Shown here piece after piece: positions 24,838-33,797 of a stretch of 64,000 nucleotides of DNA. A program made the position numbers and the translations under genes. This stretch comes from Ancylobacter novellus (lineage in GTDB: Bacteria > Pseudomonadota > Alphaproteobacteria > Rhizobiales > Methylopilaceae), in the NCBI GenBank assembly GCA_003241695.1, contig QFPN01000008.1, positions 186,001-250,000 on the forward strand. Direction: 5' to 3'. The number at the start of each line of letters is the position of its first letter. Within the stretch, counting starts at the first letter, position 1. Under the pieces are notes generated by a model, which saw only the letters and a list, made by a program, of their open reading frames with translations, was not told the origin of the DNA and ran no database searches.

Positions 24838-26169
24838 TCACTTCCCGATGCAGAACGACGAGAACACCCGCCCGAGCACCTCCTCGACGCCGATGCGGCC
24901 GGTGATGCGGCCGAGTTCGGTCGCCGCGGTTCTGAGGCGCTCGGCGAGAAGCTCTTCGGGCAGCTCGTTCCATGACGACAACGCCGCGTCGAGTTCGCGG
25001 GCGACGGCGCGGAGGGCGTCGCGGTGGCGGGCGCGGGTGAGGCCCGGATCGACGCCGCTCCCGAGCGCCGAGGCCGCGGCCGATCCGAGCGCCGCGGCGA
25101 GTTCGTCGAGACCTTCGCCGGTCAGCGTCGAGACGCGGCGGCGGCCGTCGTGTTCCAAGGAGGTCGCGAGATCGGCCTTGCTCACGACCCGCCAGATCTC
25201 CGCAGCCTCGACCGCCGGATGCTCCTCGGGCGCGCCCGCGTCCTCGAGCCACAGAACGAGGTCCGCCGCCCGCCCCTGCTCCTCCGCCCGCCTGATCCCC
25301 TCGCGTTCCACGAGATCGTCGGACATGCGCAGCCCCGCGGTGTCGACCACGACCACAGGGTAGCCGCCGAGGTCGAGACGGGTTTCCAGCACGTCCCGCG
25401 TCGTTCCGGGAACTTCGGTCACGATCGCGATCTCGCGCCGCGCAAGCGCGTTCATGAGCGAGGATTTGCCTGCGTTCGGCCGTCCGAGCAGCGCGACACG
25501 GAACCCCTCGCGCAGCCGCTCGGCGCGCGTGTCGGCGAGCGCCGCCGCGATCTCGCCCGCGAGCGCCTCGACATCCTGCCGGGCCGCGGCGCGGGTTTCC
25601 TCCGGCACGCCGTCCTCGTCGGAGAAATCGATGCCGGCCTCGACCAGCGCCATCGCGCCCACGAGCCGCTCGCGCCACCCTTCGACGACGGCCGAGAGCG
25701 CGCCCTCGCTTTGCAGGATCGCCTGCCGCCGCTGCGCTTCGGTCTCGGCCTCGAGCAGATCCGCGAGGCCCTCGGCCTCCGTCAGGTCCATGCGCCCCGC
25801 GACGAAGGCCCGCCGCGTGAACTCGCCGGGCTCGGCGGCGCGCAGCCCTGGCAGCGCGAGCAGCGCGTCGAGCGTCGCGGCGGCGACCGCGCGGCCGCCA
25901 TGCAGGTGGAGCTCGGCGAGGTCCTCGCCGGTGGCGGAAGCCGGGCCGGGAAACCACAGGACGAGGCCGCGGTCGATCAGCCGGCCATCGCGCGGGTCGG
26001 CAATTTTCCGGAGCGCCGCGCGGCGCGGCTCCGGCCTTCCCCCGGCCAGCGCGTCGAGCGCTTCGCCCGCCGCCGGCCCCGAGACGCGGATCACCGCAAT
26101 CGCGGCGCGGCCGGGGGCGGTGGAGACGGCCGCGACGGTGTCGCGGGAGATCGGCGGGGGCGCGGTCAT
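24838..26169 (-). CDS. mnmE: tRNA-5-carboxymethylaminomethyluridine synthesis GTPase
   Basis: 443 residues. With MnmG it modifies U34 of tRNAs. The N-terminal tetrahydrofolate-binding domain is at 1-118 (SRDTVAAVSTAPGRAAIAVIRVSG). Helical domain segments flank a G domain with P-loop GRPNAGKSS, switch EVPGTTRD and DTAG. The protein ends in the diagnostic CIGK (FSSFCIGK). The frame extends to 26226, but ATG 26169 gives the standard N-terminus. The partner mnmG is not in this window. A 160-bp gap to miaB makes a separate promoter for miaB possible. Confidence 0.96.
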   Translation of the reverse strand: MTAPPPISRDTVAAVSTAPGRAAIAVIRVSGPAAGEALDALAGGRPEPRRAALRKIADPRDGRLIDRGLVLWFPGPASATGEDLAELHLHGGRAVAAATLDALLALPGLRAAEPGEFTRRAFVAGRMDLTEAEGLADLLEAETEAQRRQAILQSEGALSAVVEGWRERLVGAMALVEAGIDFSDEDGVPEETRAAARQDVEALAGEIAAALADTRAERLREGFRVALLGRPNAGKSSLMNALARREIAIVTEVPGTTRDVLETRLDLGGYPVVVVDTAGLRMSDDLVEREGIRRAEEQGRAADLVLWLEDAGAPEEHPAVEAAEIWRVVSKADLATSLEHDGRRRVSTLTGEGLDELAAALGSAAASALGSGVDPGLTRARHRDALRAVARELDAALSSWNELPEELLAERLRTAATELGRITGRIGVEEVLGRVFSSFCIGK

Positions 26170-26239
26170 GTGGCGGCCAGTCAGCGAGGGCGGCGTTGGC
26201 ATTCCCGAACGCCGCGCCCCGGTCAAGCCCGCCGGAGGC

Positions 26240-27646
26240 TCACCGCATCGACTGGCGCACCCTCGGGGCCTCGGGCACGACCCGCGGAGCAGGCAGAGGC
26301 TCCAGGGCGCGCGGCCTCTCCTGCGCGGCCGGCGCGGGCTGGCCGGACGGCGCCGGCTCGCGTCCGAAATCCTCGACCAGCGCGCGGCCGCGCTCGGGCG
26401 CCGCGACGGCGGGCTCGGCGACCGGCGCGGCGTCGGCCATCGGCTCTTCGTCGGGCCGGACCACGCCCTCCGGCTCCTGGAAGTCGACCTTCACGCCGGG
26501 CGAAACGAGGCCAGCCAGCTCGCGCGCGTCCCAGTTGGTCAGGCGCACGCAGCCGTGGCTGTTGGTCTTGTCGATCTTGGACGGCTCGGGCGTGCCGTGC
26601 AGGCCGTAGGTCGGCTTGTCGAGCCCGATCCACGTCGCGCCCACCGGGCCGTTCGGCCCCGGCGGCAGGCGGAGCGCCTTTGTGTTGGCGCCCTGAACGA
26701 AGTTGACCTTCGGCCGGTACCAGTAGTCGGGGTTGAGCGCGATCGCCTTCACCGCATGCGTCCCGGTCGGCGACGGCGTGTCGGAGGAGCCGATTGTCGC
26801 CGGATAGGCCACGACCAGCCGGTTCTGCGCGTCGTAGCCGCGAAGCTGCTTCCTGGCCTTGTCGGCCACGATGTGCGCGACCTTGGCCTTGAGGGGCTTG
26901 CCGACATTCGTCACCACGACGTCGACGCCGGCCTCGGCGAAGGTGACGTCGGGATTCAGCCGGCGCAGGAACGCCTCGTCCATGTGGAAGCGCTCCGCCA
27001 GCATCTCGGCGGCGTCGCGATAATAAAGGCCGGGAAGCTGCGCCTGTTCGGCGTAGTCGTGCGGCATGGTCGCGACGAAGGGGCCGGCGACGTCCTCGGG
27101 CGTGATCGTGTAGGAGACCAGCACCGGCTCGGCCGAAGTCGCCTCGAGCGCCGCCCACATTTCGGCGTCGACGATCCCGTCGACCGTGTGGCCGCGCATT
27201 TCCTCGAACGCCTTGACGGCCTTGACCACGTTTTCGCCCGCGAGCCCGTCGATGACGCCGGGCGAGGCGTTGTTGCGGTCGAGCAGGACCTGCAGCTTGA
27301 TCATGCGCGGATCGGACTGCTGGCCCTTCGGATAGGGATCGTTGGTGAAGACGGCGTCGTTCGCGAGCGAGATCAGCAGGTCGACCGGATAGGCTGGCTG
27401 CGGAGCCTCGGACCGCCGCGCGGCCGGCGTCCGGGGCGCCGGGGCGGCCGTCGCAGGAGCGGGAGCGGAGGGTTCGATCGCGCCGGTATGCTCGACGTCG
27501 TTCGCAGGGACGGCGCGCTCGACCGGCGCGTCGCGGTCGAGCAGCCCCCCGATCAGGTCGAGCGGCTCCGCTGAGACCGGGACTGCGCCATGAAGCGCCC
27601 CAATGGCCGCGAGCGCCGCGGCGGCCGCAAGCGTCGGCAAACGCAT
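26240..27646 (-). CDS. L,D-transpeptidase (YkuD domain) with peptidoglycan-binding domain
   Basis: About 468 residues. A signal peptide (MRLPTLAAAAALAAIGALHGAVPVSA) leads into a Pro/Ala-rich linker. A PG-binding-1-like domain (LQVLLDRNNASPGVIDGLAGENVVKAVKAF, with DGIVDAEMW) comes next. The catalytic YkuD domain at about 290-395 has the HGTP and SHGCVRL motifs with the active Cys. The Pro-rich, probably disordered tail covers the last 70 residues. It cross-links peptidoglycan 3-3 or anchors lipoproteins in the periplasm. ATG 27646 is chosen from the signal peptide; the frame is open to 27739. It is divergent from tetR, with an operator pair between them. Confidence 0.93.
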   Translation of the reverse strand: MRLPTLAAAAALAAIGALHGAVPVSAEPLDLIGGLLDRDAPVERAVPANDVEHTGAIEPSAPAPATAAPAPRTPAARRSEAPQPAYPVDLLISLANDAVFTNDPYPKGQQSDPRMIKLQVLLDRNNASPGVIDGLAGENVVKAVKAFEEMRGHTVDGIVDAEMWAALEATSAEPVLVSYTITPEDVAGPFVATMPHDYAEQAQLPGLYYRDAAEMLAERFHMDEAFLRRLNPDVTFAEAGVDVVVTNVGKPLKAKVAHIVADKARKQLRGYDAQNRLVVAYPATIGSSDTPSPTGTHAVKAIALNPDYWYRPKVNFVQGANTKALRLPPGPNGPVGATWIGLDKPTYGLHGTPEPSKIDKTNSHGCVRLTNWDARELAGLVSPGVKVDFQEPEGVVRPDEEPMADAAPVAEPAVAAPERGRALVEDFGREPAPSGQPAPAAQERPRALEPLPAPRVVPEAPRVRQSMR

Positions 27647-27867
27647 CGCCACGATGTCGATCCTCCGTCTGGCGCCGCGTTCGAAGACCCCGGCGAGACG
27701 CCCCGCGCGGACCCTTCCGCGCTCGTCCCCGACAATCATCCGTCAAGGTAAACAAAGCGTCGCCGCGGTCCGGCCGTCGCGACGGAGTAAGCCAACAGGC
27801 GCAACGGATTGACGACGACGTGATCAGTCCCGCGGCGTCTCCGGCCGTCTCTTGCGAGCGCAGGATG

Positions 27868-27937
27868 TGACCGAACCGTTCGGTCATTCATGGACATCGA
27901 GGCCGTTACCGCATATATGACCGAACGGTTCGGTCAT
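27868..27937. promoter_or_regulatory. Pair of 19-bp palindromic operators upstream of tetR
   Basis: The two sites are TGACCGAACCGTTCGGTCA (27868-27886) and TGACCGAACGGTTCGGTCA (27918-27936), each with perfect 9-bp arms around one central base. Their centres are 50 bp apart. They lie in the 417-bp gene-free gap between the L,D-transpeptidase gene and tetR, where no other gene is seen. The same palindrome pair occurs upstream of the EmrAB-like genes at 41813-41889. Such symmetric sites next to a tetR gene normally bind its product. An AT-rich ATATAT-like stretch just before the second site could be part of the promoter. Confidence 0.75.
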
Positions 27938-28063
27938 TTGCGGAGCAGGCAGGACGCCTGCCCGCGCCGTCTTTCGCTCTCCGTTGCCCGCGCGGCGCGG
28001 ATGCGCGAAGTTCGTCAGCCTCGCCTCAGGAGTTCGCGCGAATCCGTTCGCGTCCGGTACGAC

Positions 28064-28711
28064 ATGCAGACCACGACCGAAAAAGCGGCTTCGGCCGATG
28101 ACGCGCTCGACAGCGCGAAGCGCCGTCAGGTGCTCGACGGCGCGCGGCAGGTGTTCCTCGCCCATGGCTTCGACGCGGCATCGATGGGCGAGATCGCCAA
28201 GGCCGCGGGCGTCTCGAAGGGCACGCTCTACGTCTATTTCGAGTCAAAGGAAGAGCTGTTCGCGGAACTCGTGAAGCGGCAGTGCGCCCTCACCGCCGAG
28301 CGCCTGTTCGAACTCGACGCCGACAATCACGACGTCCGCGAGGTGCTGCGCAGGCTCGGCGAAAGCTTCATCGCCGCGATGATGGAACCCAGCCACATCT
28401 CCACCGTCCGCATGGTGATCGGCTCGGCCGACCGTCGCCCCGAGATCGGCCAGCTCTTCCTGAACGCGGGGCCGCTCGCCGGCATCCGCAGGCTGTCGGT
28501 CTGGCTTGCGGCGAAGGTCGAGCAGGGCGAACTCGCGGTCGAGGACGTCCAGGTCGCCGCCAGCCAGTTTCTGACCATGTGCCATTCGAGCGTGATGATG
28601 CCGGTCCTGATCGGCGGCGAGGCCCCGCCGCCGCCCGAGCGCGTCGCCTATCTCGTGGAGCGGGCGGTCGACGTGTTCCTCGCGGCCTACGGCGCGCCGG
28701 CGAAGGCTTGA
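28064..28711 (+). CDS. TetR/AcrR-family transcriptional regulator
   Basis: 215 residues. The N-terminal HTH is at about 20-66 (RQVLDGARQVFLAHGFDAASMGEIAKAAGVSKGTLYVYFESKEELF), a textbook TetR DNA-binding domain. The C-terminal half resembles the TetR_C domain of efflux-pump repressors (AcrR-like; SHISTVRMVIGSADRRPEIGQLFL). The frame is open upstream to 27890, but that stretch contains the operators; ATG 28064 is therefore used. Matching operators upstream of the efflux genes at 41974 suggest it represses them and itself. The ligand is unknown. Confidence 0.93.
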   Translation: MQTTTEKAASADDALDSAKRRQVLDGARQVFLAHGFDAASMGEIAKAAGVSKGTLYVYFESKEELFAELVKRQCALTAERLFELDADNHDVREVLRRLGESFIAAMMEPSHISTVRMVIGSADRRPEIGQLFLNAGPLAGIRRLSVWLAAKVEQGELAVEDVQVAASQFLTMCHSSVMMPVLIGGEAPPPPERVAYLVERAVDVFLAAYGAPAKA

Positions 28712-28765
28712 CCCGCCTCGACCACGGCTGCGTCGCGCCGCGTCCCGGCCGATGAGCTGACGCCA

Positions 28766-29863
28766 ATGCCCGACGACCCCAAGACCGATCTGGAGGACGC
28801 TCCCGCGGCCTCCCCGTCCGGCGGCTCGAGGCTGAGGGATCTCGCTGCGACCCTCGGCGTCGCGGCGCTCGGAGGCGTCGTCTTCCGCGCCGCCGGCGCG
28901 CCGGCGCCATGGCTCGTCGGCCCGGTGATCGCGACCAGCGCGGCCGCCCTCGCCGGCCGGGCGCGCCCTCTGCCGCCGCGCCTGCGCGACGCCGTGTTCG
29001 TCGTCCTCGGCGCTTCCATGGGTTCAGCGGTCACGCCCGACACGATCGCCGGCGTCCTCAAATGGCCCGGCAGCATGGCGGCGCTCGCCGTCGCCGTCTC
29101 GGCGATGATCGCGGTCTCCTACCTGATCCTGCGGCGCGGCTTCGGCTTCGACCGCGCGACGGCGTTCTACGCCTCGCCGCCCGGCGCTCTCAGCGCCACG
29201 CTCGCGCTTGCGGCGACCACCGAAGCGGACATGAGCAAGGTCGCGACCGTGCAGGTCTTCCGGGTGTTCGTGCTGGTGGCGGCCGTTCCCTTCTCGATTC
29301 AGGCGACGGGCGCCCACGGAACCGGCGCAGGCGCGCTCGCCGTCGCAAGCCTCGCCGCGACGGCGCTCATCCTCGCGGCCTCGGCGGCGGGGGCGGCGCT
29401 CTGGGGGCTCCTGCGCGCGCCGGGCGGACTGATGATCGGCGCCTTCGCGGCGAGCGCGACGCTCCATGCCGGCGGCTTCGTCTCGGGCCGCCTGCCGGAC
29501 GCGATCGCGCTGCCGGCCTTCGTCGGGCTCGGCGCGATCGTGGGGACGCGGTTTTCGGGGTTGAGGCTCGCCGACATGCTGGCGCTCGTGAAGCCGACGG
29601 TCGCCTCCTTCGCGGCGACGGCGGCGCTCGGCGTCGGCTTCGCGGCCGGCGTCGGCTGGTGGCTCAACCTGCCCGCCGCGCAGGTCTTCGTCGCCTTCGC
29701 GCCCGGCGGCCTCGAAGCCATGATGCTGACCGCCTATCTGCTCGGTCTCGACCCGACCTATGTCGGCGCCCACCACGTCGCGCGCTACGTCGCCCTGTCG
29801 TTCGCGGTTCCCGTGGTGGCGCGGCTCATCGGGGCGGGCGTCGCGCGCCGCCCGCAATCGTGA
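28766..29863 (+). CDS. AbrB-family membrane protein (AmoA-like duplication family)
   Basis: 365 residues with about ten membrane helices in two similar halves. Each half holds a PWLVGPVI- or PGGLMIGAF-like turn and a GxSMGSAVTP or FAPGGLEAMMLTAY segment; in the first half ASPPGALSATLALAA is also conserved. This is the AbrB (PF05145) family, annotated in other species as a putative ammonia monooxygenase-linked regulator, although it looks like a transporter. It starts 54 bp after tetR on the same strand, so it could share its transcript. The function is uncertain. Confidence 0.85.
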   Translation: MPDDPKTDLEDAPAASPSGGSRLRDLAATLGVAALGGVVFRAAGAPAPWLVGPVIATSAAALAGRARPLPPRLRDAVFVVLGASMGSAVTPDTIAGVLKWPGSMAALAVAVSAMIAVSYLILRRGFGFDRATAFYASPPGALSATLALAATTEADMSKVATVQVFRVFVLVAAVPFSIQATGAHGTGAGALAVASLAATALILAASAAGAALWGLLRAPGGLMIGAFAASATLHAGGFVSGRLPDAIALPAFVGLGAIVGTRFSGLRLADMLALVKPTVASFAATAALGVGFAAGVGWWLNLPAAQVFVAFAPGGLEAMMLTAYLLGLDPTYVGAHHVARYVALSFAVPVVARLIGAGVARRPQS

Positions 29864-29919
29864 TATGGCTCGCCCCGCGCCGCGACATCGCCCCAAATAA
29901 TCCGCCCTATCTCCAGATC

Positions 29920-31158
29920 ATGACCGCCCTCGACCTCAGCCGCCGCCCCGCGCCCGAGACCGCCCCGCCGCAGGCGGCCGACCCCGTCGCAGCTCCCGTC
30001 ACGGAGACGGCCGCGAAGCCGTCGCTCGTCGGGCTGACGCGCGCCCGCCTCGGCGAGGCGCTGATGGAGGCCGGCGTTCCCGAGCGGCAGGTGCGGATGC
30101 GGAGCGCCCAGCTCAACCACTGGCTCCACAATCGCGGCGCGACCTCGTTCGACGCCATGACCAACGTCTCGAAGGATCTTCGCGCGGCGCTCGGCGAGCG
30201 CTTCACGCTGGACCGGCCCGAGATCGTCACCGAGCAGATTTCCAAGGACGGCACCCGCAAATGGCTGCTGCGCCTGCCGGCCCAGGGGCCGCGCCAGCGC
30301 CCGGCGGACGTCGAGGTGGTCTACATTCCGGAAGAGGGCCGCGGCACGCTCTGCGTCTCGTCCCAGGTCGGCTGCACGCTGACCTGCACCTTCTGCCACA
30401 CCGGCACGCAGGTGTTGGTGAGGAACCTGACCGCGGCCGAGATCGTCTCGCAGCTGATCGTCGCGCGCGACCGGCTCGGCGACTGGAACGCCGCGGCGCC
30501 CGAGGGCGCGGTGGTGCCGACCGACGGCGGGCGCTTCGTCACCAACATCGTCTTCATGGGCATGGGCGAGCCGCTCTACAATCTCGACGCGGTGCGCGAC
30601 GCGATCGAGGTGATGGCGGACGGCGAGGGCCTCGGCATCGGCCGCCGCAAGATCACGGTCTCGACCTCCGGCGTCGTGCCCGAGATGAAGCGGCTCGGCG
30701 AGGAGACCGGCGCGCAGCTCGCGATCTCGCTCCACGCGGTGCGCGACGAACTGCGCGACGTGATCGTGCCGATCAACCGCAAATACGACATCAAGGCGCT
30801 GTTGGAGGCCTGCCGCACCTATCCGGGCGCCTCGAACGCGCGGCGCATCACCTTCGAATACGTCATGCTGAAGGGCGTGAACGACAGCCCGGCGGAAGCG
30901 CGCGAACTGGTGCGGCTGCTCGCCGGCCTGCCGGCCAAGATCAACCTGATCCCGTTCAACCCGTGGCCGGGCTCGCCTTACGAGTGCTCCGACTGGGAGA
31001 CGATCGAGGCGTTCTCCGAGATCGTGTTCCGGGCGGGCTACGCCAGCCCCGTGCGCACGCCCCGCGGCCGCGACATCTCGGCCGCCTGCGGGCAGCTCAA
31101 GTCCGAATCGAAGCGACTGCGCGCGAAGGAGCGGGAGGCTCTGGAGGCCGCGGAATGA
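29920..31158 (+). CDS. rlmN: Dual-specificity rRNA/tRNA adenine-C2 methyltransferase
   Basis: 412 residues. This radical-SAM enzyme methylates A2503 of 23S rRNA and A37 of some tRNAs. The radical-SAM Cys triad is CTLTCTFC (Cys152, 156, 159), and the second conserved Cys is in ISAACGQL near the C-terminus. GMGEPLYNLDAV and ITVSTSGVVPEM are family motifs. ATG 29920 gives a normal N-terminus with an Ala/Pro-rich extension of about 30 residues. The open frame continues far upstream but overlaps the AbrB-family gene in another frame. Confidence 0.96.
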   Translation: MTALDLSRRPAPETAPPQAADPVAAPVTETAAKPSLVGLTRARLGEALMEAGVPERQVRMRSAQLNHWLHNRGATSFDAMTNVSKDLRAALGERFTLDRPEIVTEQISKDGTRKWLLRLPAQGPRQRPADVEVVYIPEEGRGTLCVSSQVGCTLTCTFCHTGTQVLVRNLTAAEIVSQLIVARDRLGDWNAAAPEGAVVPTDGGRFVTNIVFMGMGEPLYNLDAVRDAIEVMADGEGLGIGRRKITVSTSGVVPEMKRLGEETGAQLAISLHAVRDELRDVIVPINRKYDIKALLEACRTYPGASNARRITFEYVMLKGVNDSPAEARELVRLLAGLPAKINLIPFNPWPGSPYECSDWETIEAFSEIVFRAGYASPVRTPRGRDISAACGQLKSESKRLRAKEREALEAAE

Positions 31159-31186
31159 GGCGGCCGGCGATCGAGGCCGCCGCGGC

Positions 31187-31657
31187 GTGAGCGCCGACCG
31201 GACGCTCGCCCGCATCGTCGCGCGGCTGATTCTCGCGCCGATCGGCTTCTGCTTTGGGGTGCTGGCCGGCTTCGCCTTGCTCGCCTTCGTCTCGGTCGAG
31301 CATTTCGACGCGATGGCGATGTTCCCCGAGGACGTGATGATCCTCGGCTACGACCTTTCGGTGAACGCGGTCACGGTCGCGCTGCTGTTCGCGCCGCTGC
31401 TTGGCGCGCCCGCGATCGTCGCGGTGCTGATCGCCGAAATGTTCTCGATCCGCTCCTGGGTCTACCACGCCGCCGCCGGGGCGGGCTCCGCGCTGATGCC
31501 CTGGGCGCTCGCGCCGTCGAGCTTCGAGGGGCCGATCTTCACCGCGCCGGAGATCATCGCGGCGGGCCTCGTGGGCGGGCTCGTCCACTGGCTCATCGCC
31601 GGCAGGACGTCCGGGCTCGGCGATCCGGAGAAGGAGCCGCCTGCCGAGAAGCGTTGA
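31187..31657 (+). CDS. Conserved-type small integral membrane protein
   Basis: 156 residues with four predicted membrane helices (about 12-36, 58-83, 92-110 and 122-142), ending in a charged tail (DPEKEPPAEKR). The GTG start at 31187 follows the rlmN stop by 28 bp, so the two genes are probably one unit. I do not recognise a named family. A similar small membrane protein beside rlmN is seen in related genomes as far as I recall, which is weak support. Its TGA lies at the foot of a long stem-loop. Confidence 0.75.
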   Translation: MSADRTLARIVARLILAPIGFCFGVLAGFALLAFVSVEHFDAMAMFPEDVMILGYDLSVNAVTVALLFAPLLGAPAIVAVLIAEMFSIRSWVYHAAAGAGSALMPWALAPSSFEGPIFTAPEIIAAGLVGGLVHWLIAGRTSGLGDPEKEPPAEKR

Positions 31658-31715
31658 AACGAACTTCGTGCTTCGAGACGCGCCTGCGGCGCTCCTCGAA
31701 GCACGAAGTTCGTTT
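31657..31715. repeat. Long perfect stem-loop (21-bp arms), extragenic palindrome
   Basis: The arm at 31657-31677 (AAACGAACTTCGTGCTTCGA plus G) is perfectly complementary to 31695-31715 and encloses a 17-nt loop that itself pairs (GCGCC/GGCGC). It sits between the membrane-protein gene and the rplS terminator. The inner segment CTTCGAGACGCGCCTGCGGC resembles a dispersed palindromic element common in Hyphomicrobiales. It could also stop transcripts arriving from either side. Confidence 0.7.
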
Positions 31716-31728
31716 GACGCAAACGAAA

Positions 31729-31752
31729 ACGGCGCGGCTTGCGCCGCGCCGT
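31729..31752 (-). terminator. Rho-independent terminator of rplS
   Basis: 10-bp arms ACGGCGCGGC/GCCGCGCCGT with the loop TTGC, followed on the minus strand by TTTCGTTTG. It lies 25 bp after the rplS stop. The adjacent 21-bp stem-loop forms a second barrier facing the convergent genes. Confidence 0.8.
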
Positions 31753-31777
31753 CGAAATTTCGCGAAACCGGAGAAGC

Positions 31778-32206
31778 TTACTCGGCGGCCGCCGAAGCGC
31801 TCTTGCCCTTCGCCTTCTGGGCGGCGGCGGCGGCGCCCTTCTGGCTGCGGTCCTGCTTCTCGACGATGCGGGCGGACTTGCCGCGACGATCGCGCAGGTA
31901 ATAGAGCTTCGCGCGGCGCACCTTGCCGCGACGGACCACCTTCACGCTGTCGATCAGCGGCGAGAACAGCGGGAACACGCGCTCCACGCCCTCGCCATAG
32001 GAGATCTTGCGGACGGTGAAGTTCTCATTGAGGCCGCCGCCGGACTTGGCGATCACCACGCCCTCATAGGCCTGCACGCGGACGCGCTCGCCTTCCTTCA
32101 CCTTGACGTTGACCGTCACGGTGTCGCCGGGGGCGAAGTCCGGGATTTCACGCTTGGAGGACACGGCCTCCATCTGCTCGCGGTCGAGCTGTTCGATGAT
32201 GTTCAT
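31778..32206 (-). CDS. rplS: 50S ribosomal protein L19
   Basis: 142 residues. The N-terminus MNIIEQLDREQM and the core PDFAPGDTVTVNVKVKEGERVRVQAYEGVVIAKSG are diagnostic of L19. The usual end KLYYLRDRRGKSARI is followed by an Ala/Lys-rich extension (residues about 115-142) as in other alphaproteobacteria. It follows trmD by about 78 bp on the same strand, the classic trmD-rplS order, and is closed by a good terminator. Confidence 0.98.
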   Translation of the reverse strand: MNIIEQLDREQMEAVSSKREIPDFAPGDTVTVNVKVKEGERVRVQAYEGVVIAKSGGGLNENFTVRKISYGEGVERVFPLFSPLIDSVKVVRRGKVRRAKLYYLRDRRGKSARIVEKQDRSQKGAAAAAQKAKGKSASAAAE

Positions 32207-32284
32207 GACGTTAAGTCTCCGCGTCTCCCGCGAAACGCGGGACGCACGAGAAGTTTCAGGGGAATCTCGTGATCGGCGGCTCTC

Positions 32285-33004
32285 CTACTCGGTTTCGCGC
32301 CGTTTGTCGACGCCCCCTGTAATGGATGCGACATATTTCGCCCAGAGATCCGGCCGCCGCGCCCGCGTCGACTGGAGAGAGGCGCGCTTTCGCCAGCGCG
32401 CGACGGCGGCGTGGTCGCCCGACACGAGCGCGGCCGGCACGGCGCGGCCCTCGAACTCGCGCGGCTTCGTATAATGCGGATGCTCGATCAGCGGGGCCTC
32501 GAAGCTCTCTTGGTCGCCGGAGGCCTCGTGGCCCATGACGCCGGGCAGCAGCCGCACGCAGGCGTCGAGCAGCAGCTGCGCCGCGGCCTCGCCGCCCGAC
32601 AGCACCACGTCGCCGACGGAGGCTTCCTCCAGCCCGCGCGCCTCGATCACCCGTTCGTCCACCCCCTCGAAACGTCCGCAGACCAGCACCACCCCCGGTC
32701 CCGCCGAGAGTTCGCGCACGCGCGCCTGGGCGAGCGGCCTCCCCCGCGGGGTCATCAGCAGACGGGGGCGCCCGTCGTCGCCGGCGGCGTCGAGGGCGGA
32801 GGCGAGCACGTCGGCCCGCAGCACCATGCCGGGACCGCCGCCGGCGGGCGCGTCGTCGACGGTCGCATGCCTGTCGATCGCATGGGCGCGGATGTCCCGC
32901 GCCTCCAGCGTCCACGCGCGGCCGAGCGCCCGCCCCGCGAGCGCATGGCCGAGGACGCCCGGAAACATCGCCGGGTAGAGGGTGAGGACGTCTGCGCGCC
33001 ACAT
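32285..33004 (-). CDS. trmD: tRNA (guanine-N1-)-methyltransferase
   Basis: 239 residues. It methylates G37 of tRNAs. The N-terminus WRADVLTLYPAMFPGVLGHALAGRAL and the trefoil-knot SAM site VLVCGRFEGVDERVIEA, followed by DVVLSGGEAAAQLLLDACVRLLPGVMGH, are diagnostic. The catalytic Asp/Arg segment (PHYTKPREFEGRAVP) is present. The upstream partner genes rpsP and rimM are not seen here; instead a divergent GNAT gene lies 150 bp away, so the ribosomal operon is split in this genome. Confidence 0.97.
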   Translation of the reverse strand: MWRADVLTLYPAMFPGVLGHALAGRALGRAWTLEARDIRAHAIDRHATVDDAPAGGGPGMVLRADVLASALDAAGDDGRPRLLMTPRGRPLAQARVRELSAGPGVVLVCGRFEGVDERVIEARGLEEASVGDVVLSGGEAAAQLLLDACVRLLPGVMGHEASGDQESFEAPLIEHPHYTKPREFEGRAVPAALVSGDHAAVARWRKRASLQSTRARRPDLWAKYVASITGGVDKRRETE

Positions 33005-33154
33005 CGCGGGTTCGGCGGCTCCGGAAAAAGCGGGAACGAAGCGCCTCTATCGCGCAGGCGACCATCGGTCGTCCACAGCGCGCGGCGGAGCTGCGTCCCC
33101 GGCTCACGATTTCGGCGCTTGTCGCCGGGCGCGACGCAGGCTTACTCTCGTCAT

Positions 33155-33664
33155 GTGAGCACGGCAGCAGCGATCGAGATCCGGCCTGCAAGCGCGGCGG
33201 ACGCCGCATCGATCGCCGTCGTTCACGACGCCGCCTGGCGCAACGCCTATCGCGGGCTTATTCCCGGCCGTGAACTCGAGCGCATGATCGAGCGGCGAGG
33301 CCCCTCCTGGTGGTCCGGCGCGATCCGACGCGGCAGCCGGCTCAACCTCCTGGTCTTCGGCGGCGAAACGGTCGGCTACGCCTCGTCGGGCCGCAACCGC
33401 GCGTCGAGCCTCGCGGTCGGAGGCGAGGTCTACGAACTCTATCTCAAGCCGGAATATCAGGGCCTCGGCCTCGGCCGCCGCCTGTTCCAGTCCGCACGGC
33501 AGGACCTCGCCGCGCGCGGTCTCTCGGGCGCGGCCGCATGGTCGCTCGCCGGCAACGATCCGGCCTGCGGCTTCTATGCAAGGCTCGGCGGCAAGCTCGC
33601 AGCCCGCGGGGTGGAGCATTTCGGCGACGTCACGCTGGAGAAGTTCGCCTACGTCTGGCGCTGA
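33155..33664 (+). CDS. GNAT-family N-acetyltransferase
   Basis: 169 residues. The acetyl-CoA-binding motif A is YELYLKPEYQGLGLGRRLFQSAR (Q/R-x-x-G-x-G/A form). The N-terminus IEIRPASAADAASIAVVHDAAWRNAYRGLIP is typical of RimI-like family members, and the end SLAGNDPACGFYARLGGKLA is the usual beta-bulge region. The substrate is unknown. The start is GTG at 33155; the open frame upstream overlaps trmD on the other strand and is ignored. It is divergent from trmD. Confidence 0.88.
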   Translation: MSTAAAIEIRPASAADAASIAVVHDAAWRNAYRGLIPGRELERMIERRGPSWWSGAIRRGSRLNLLVFGGETVGYASSGRNRASSLAVGGEVYELYLKPEYQGLGLGRRLFQSARQDLAARGLSGAAAWSLAGNDPACGFYARLGGKLAARGVEHFGDVTLEKFAYVWR

Positions 33665-33797
33665 GGCGTCATTTTTCAAACGGGTCCAATGTGATCCCGT
33701 CACCGTGAAGCGCCGTCGCTCCGCGATCTGGTCGCTGGCGAGCCGCCATCCCGCGCGCTAGACCTGCGTGCCAAACCGCTTTCCCGAGGATGCGCCC

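Noticed and set aside
28909..29919. Upstream extension of the rlmN frame
   Set aside because: It overlaps the AbrB-family gene in another frame and is Arg-rich without similarity; the ATG at 29920 gives a normal RlmN.
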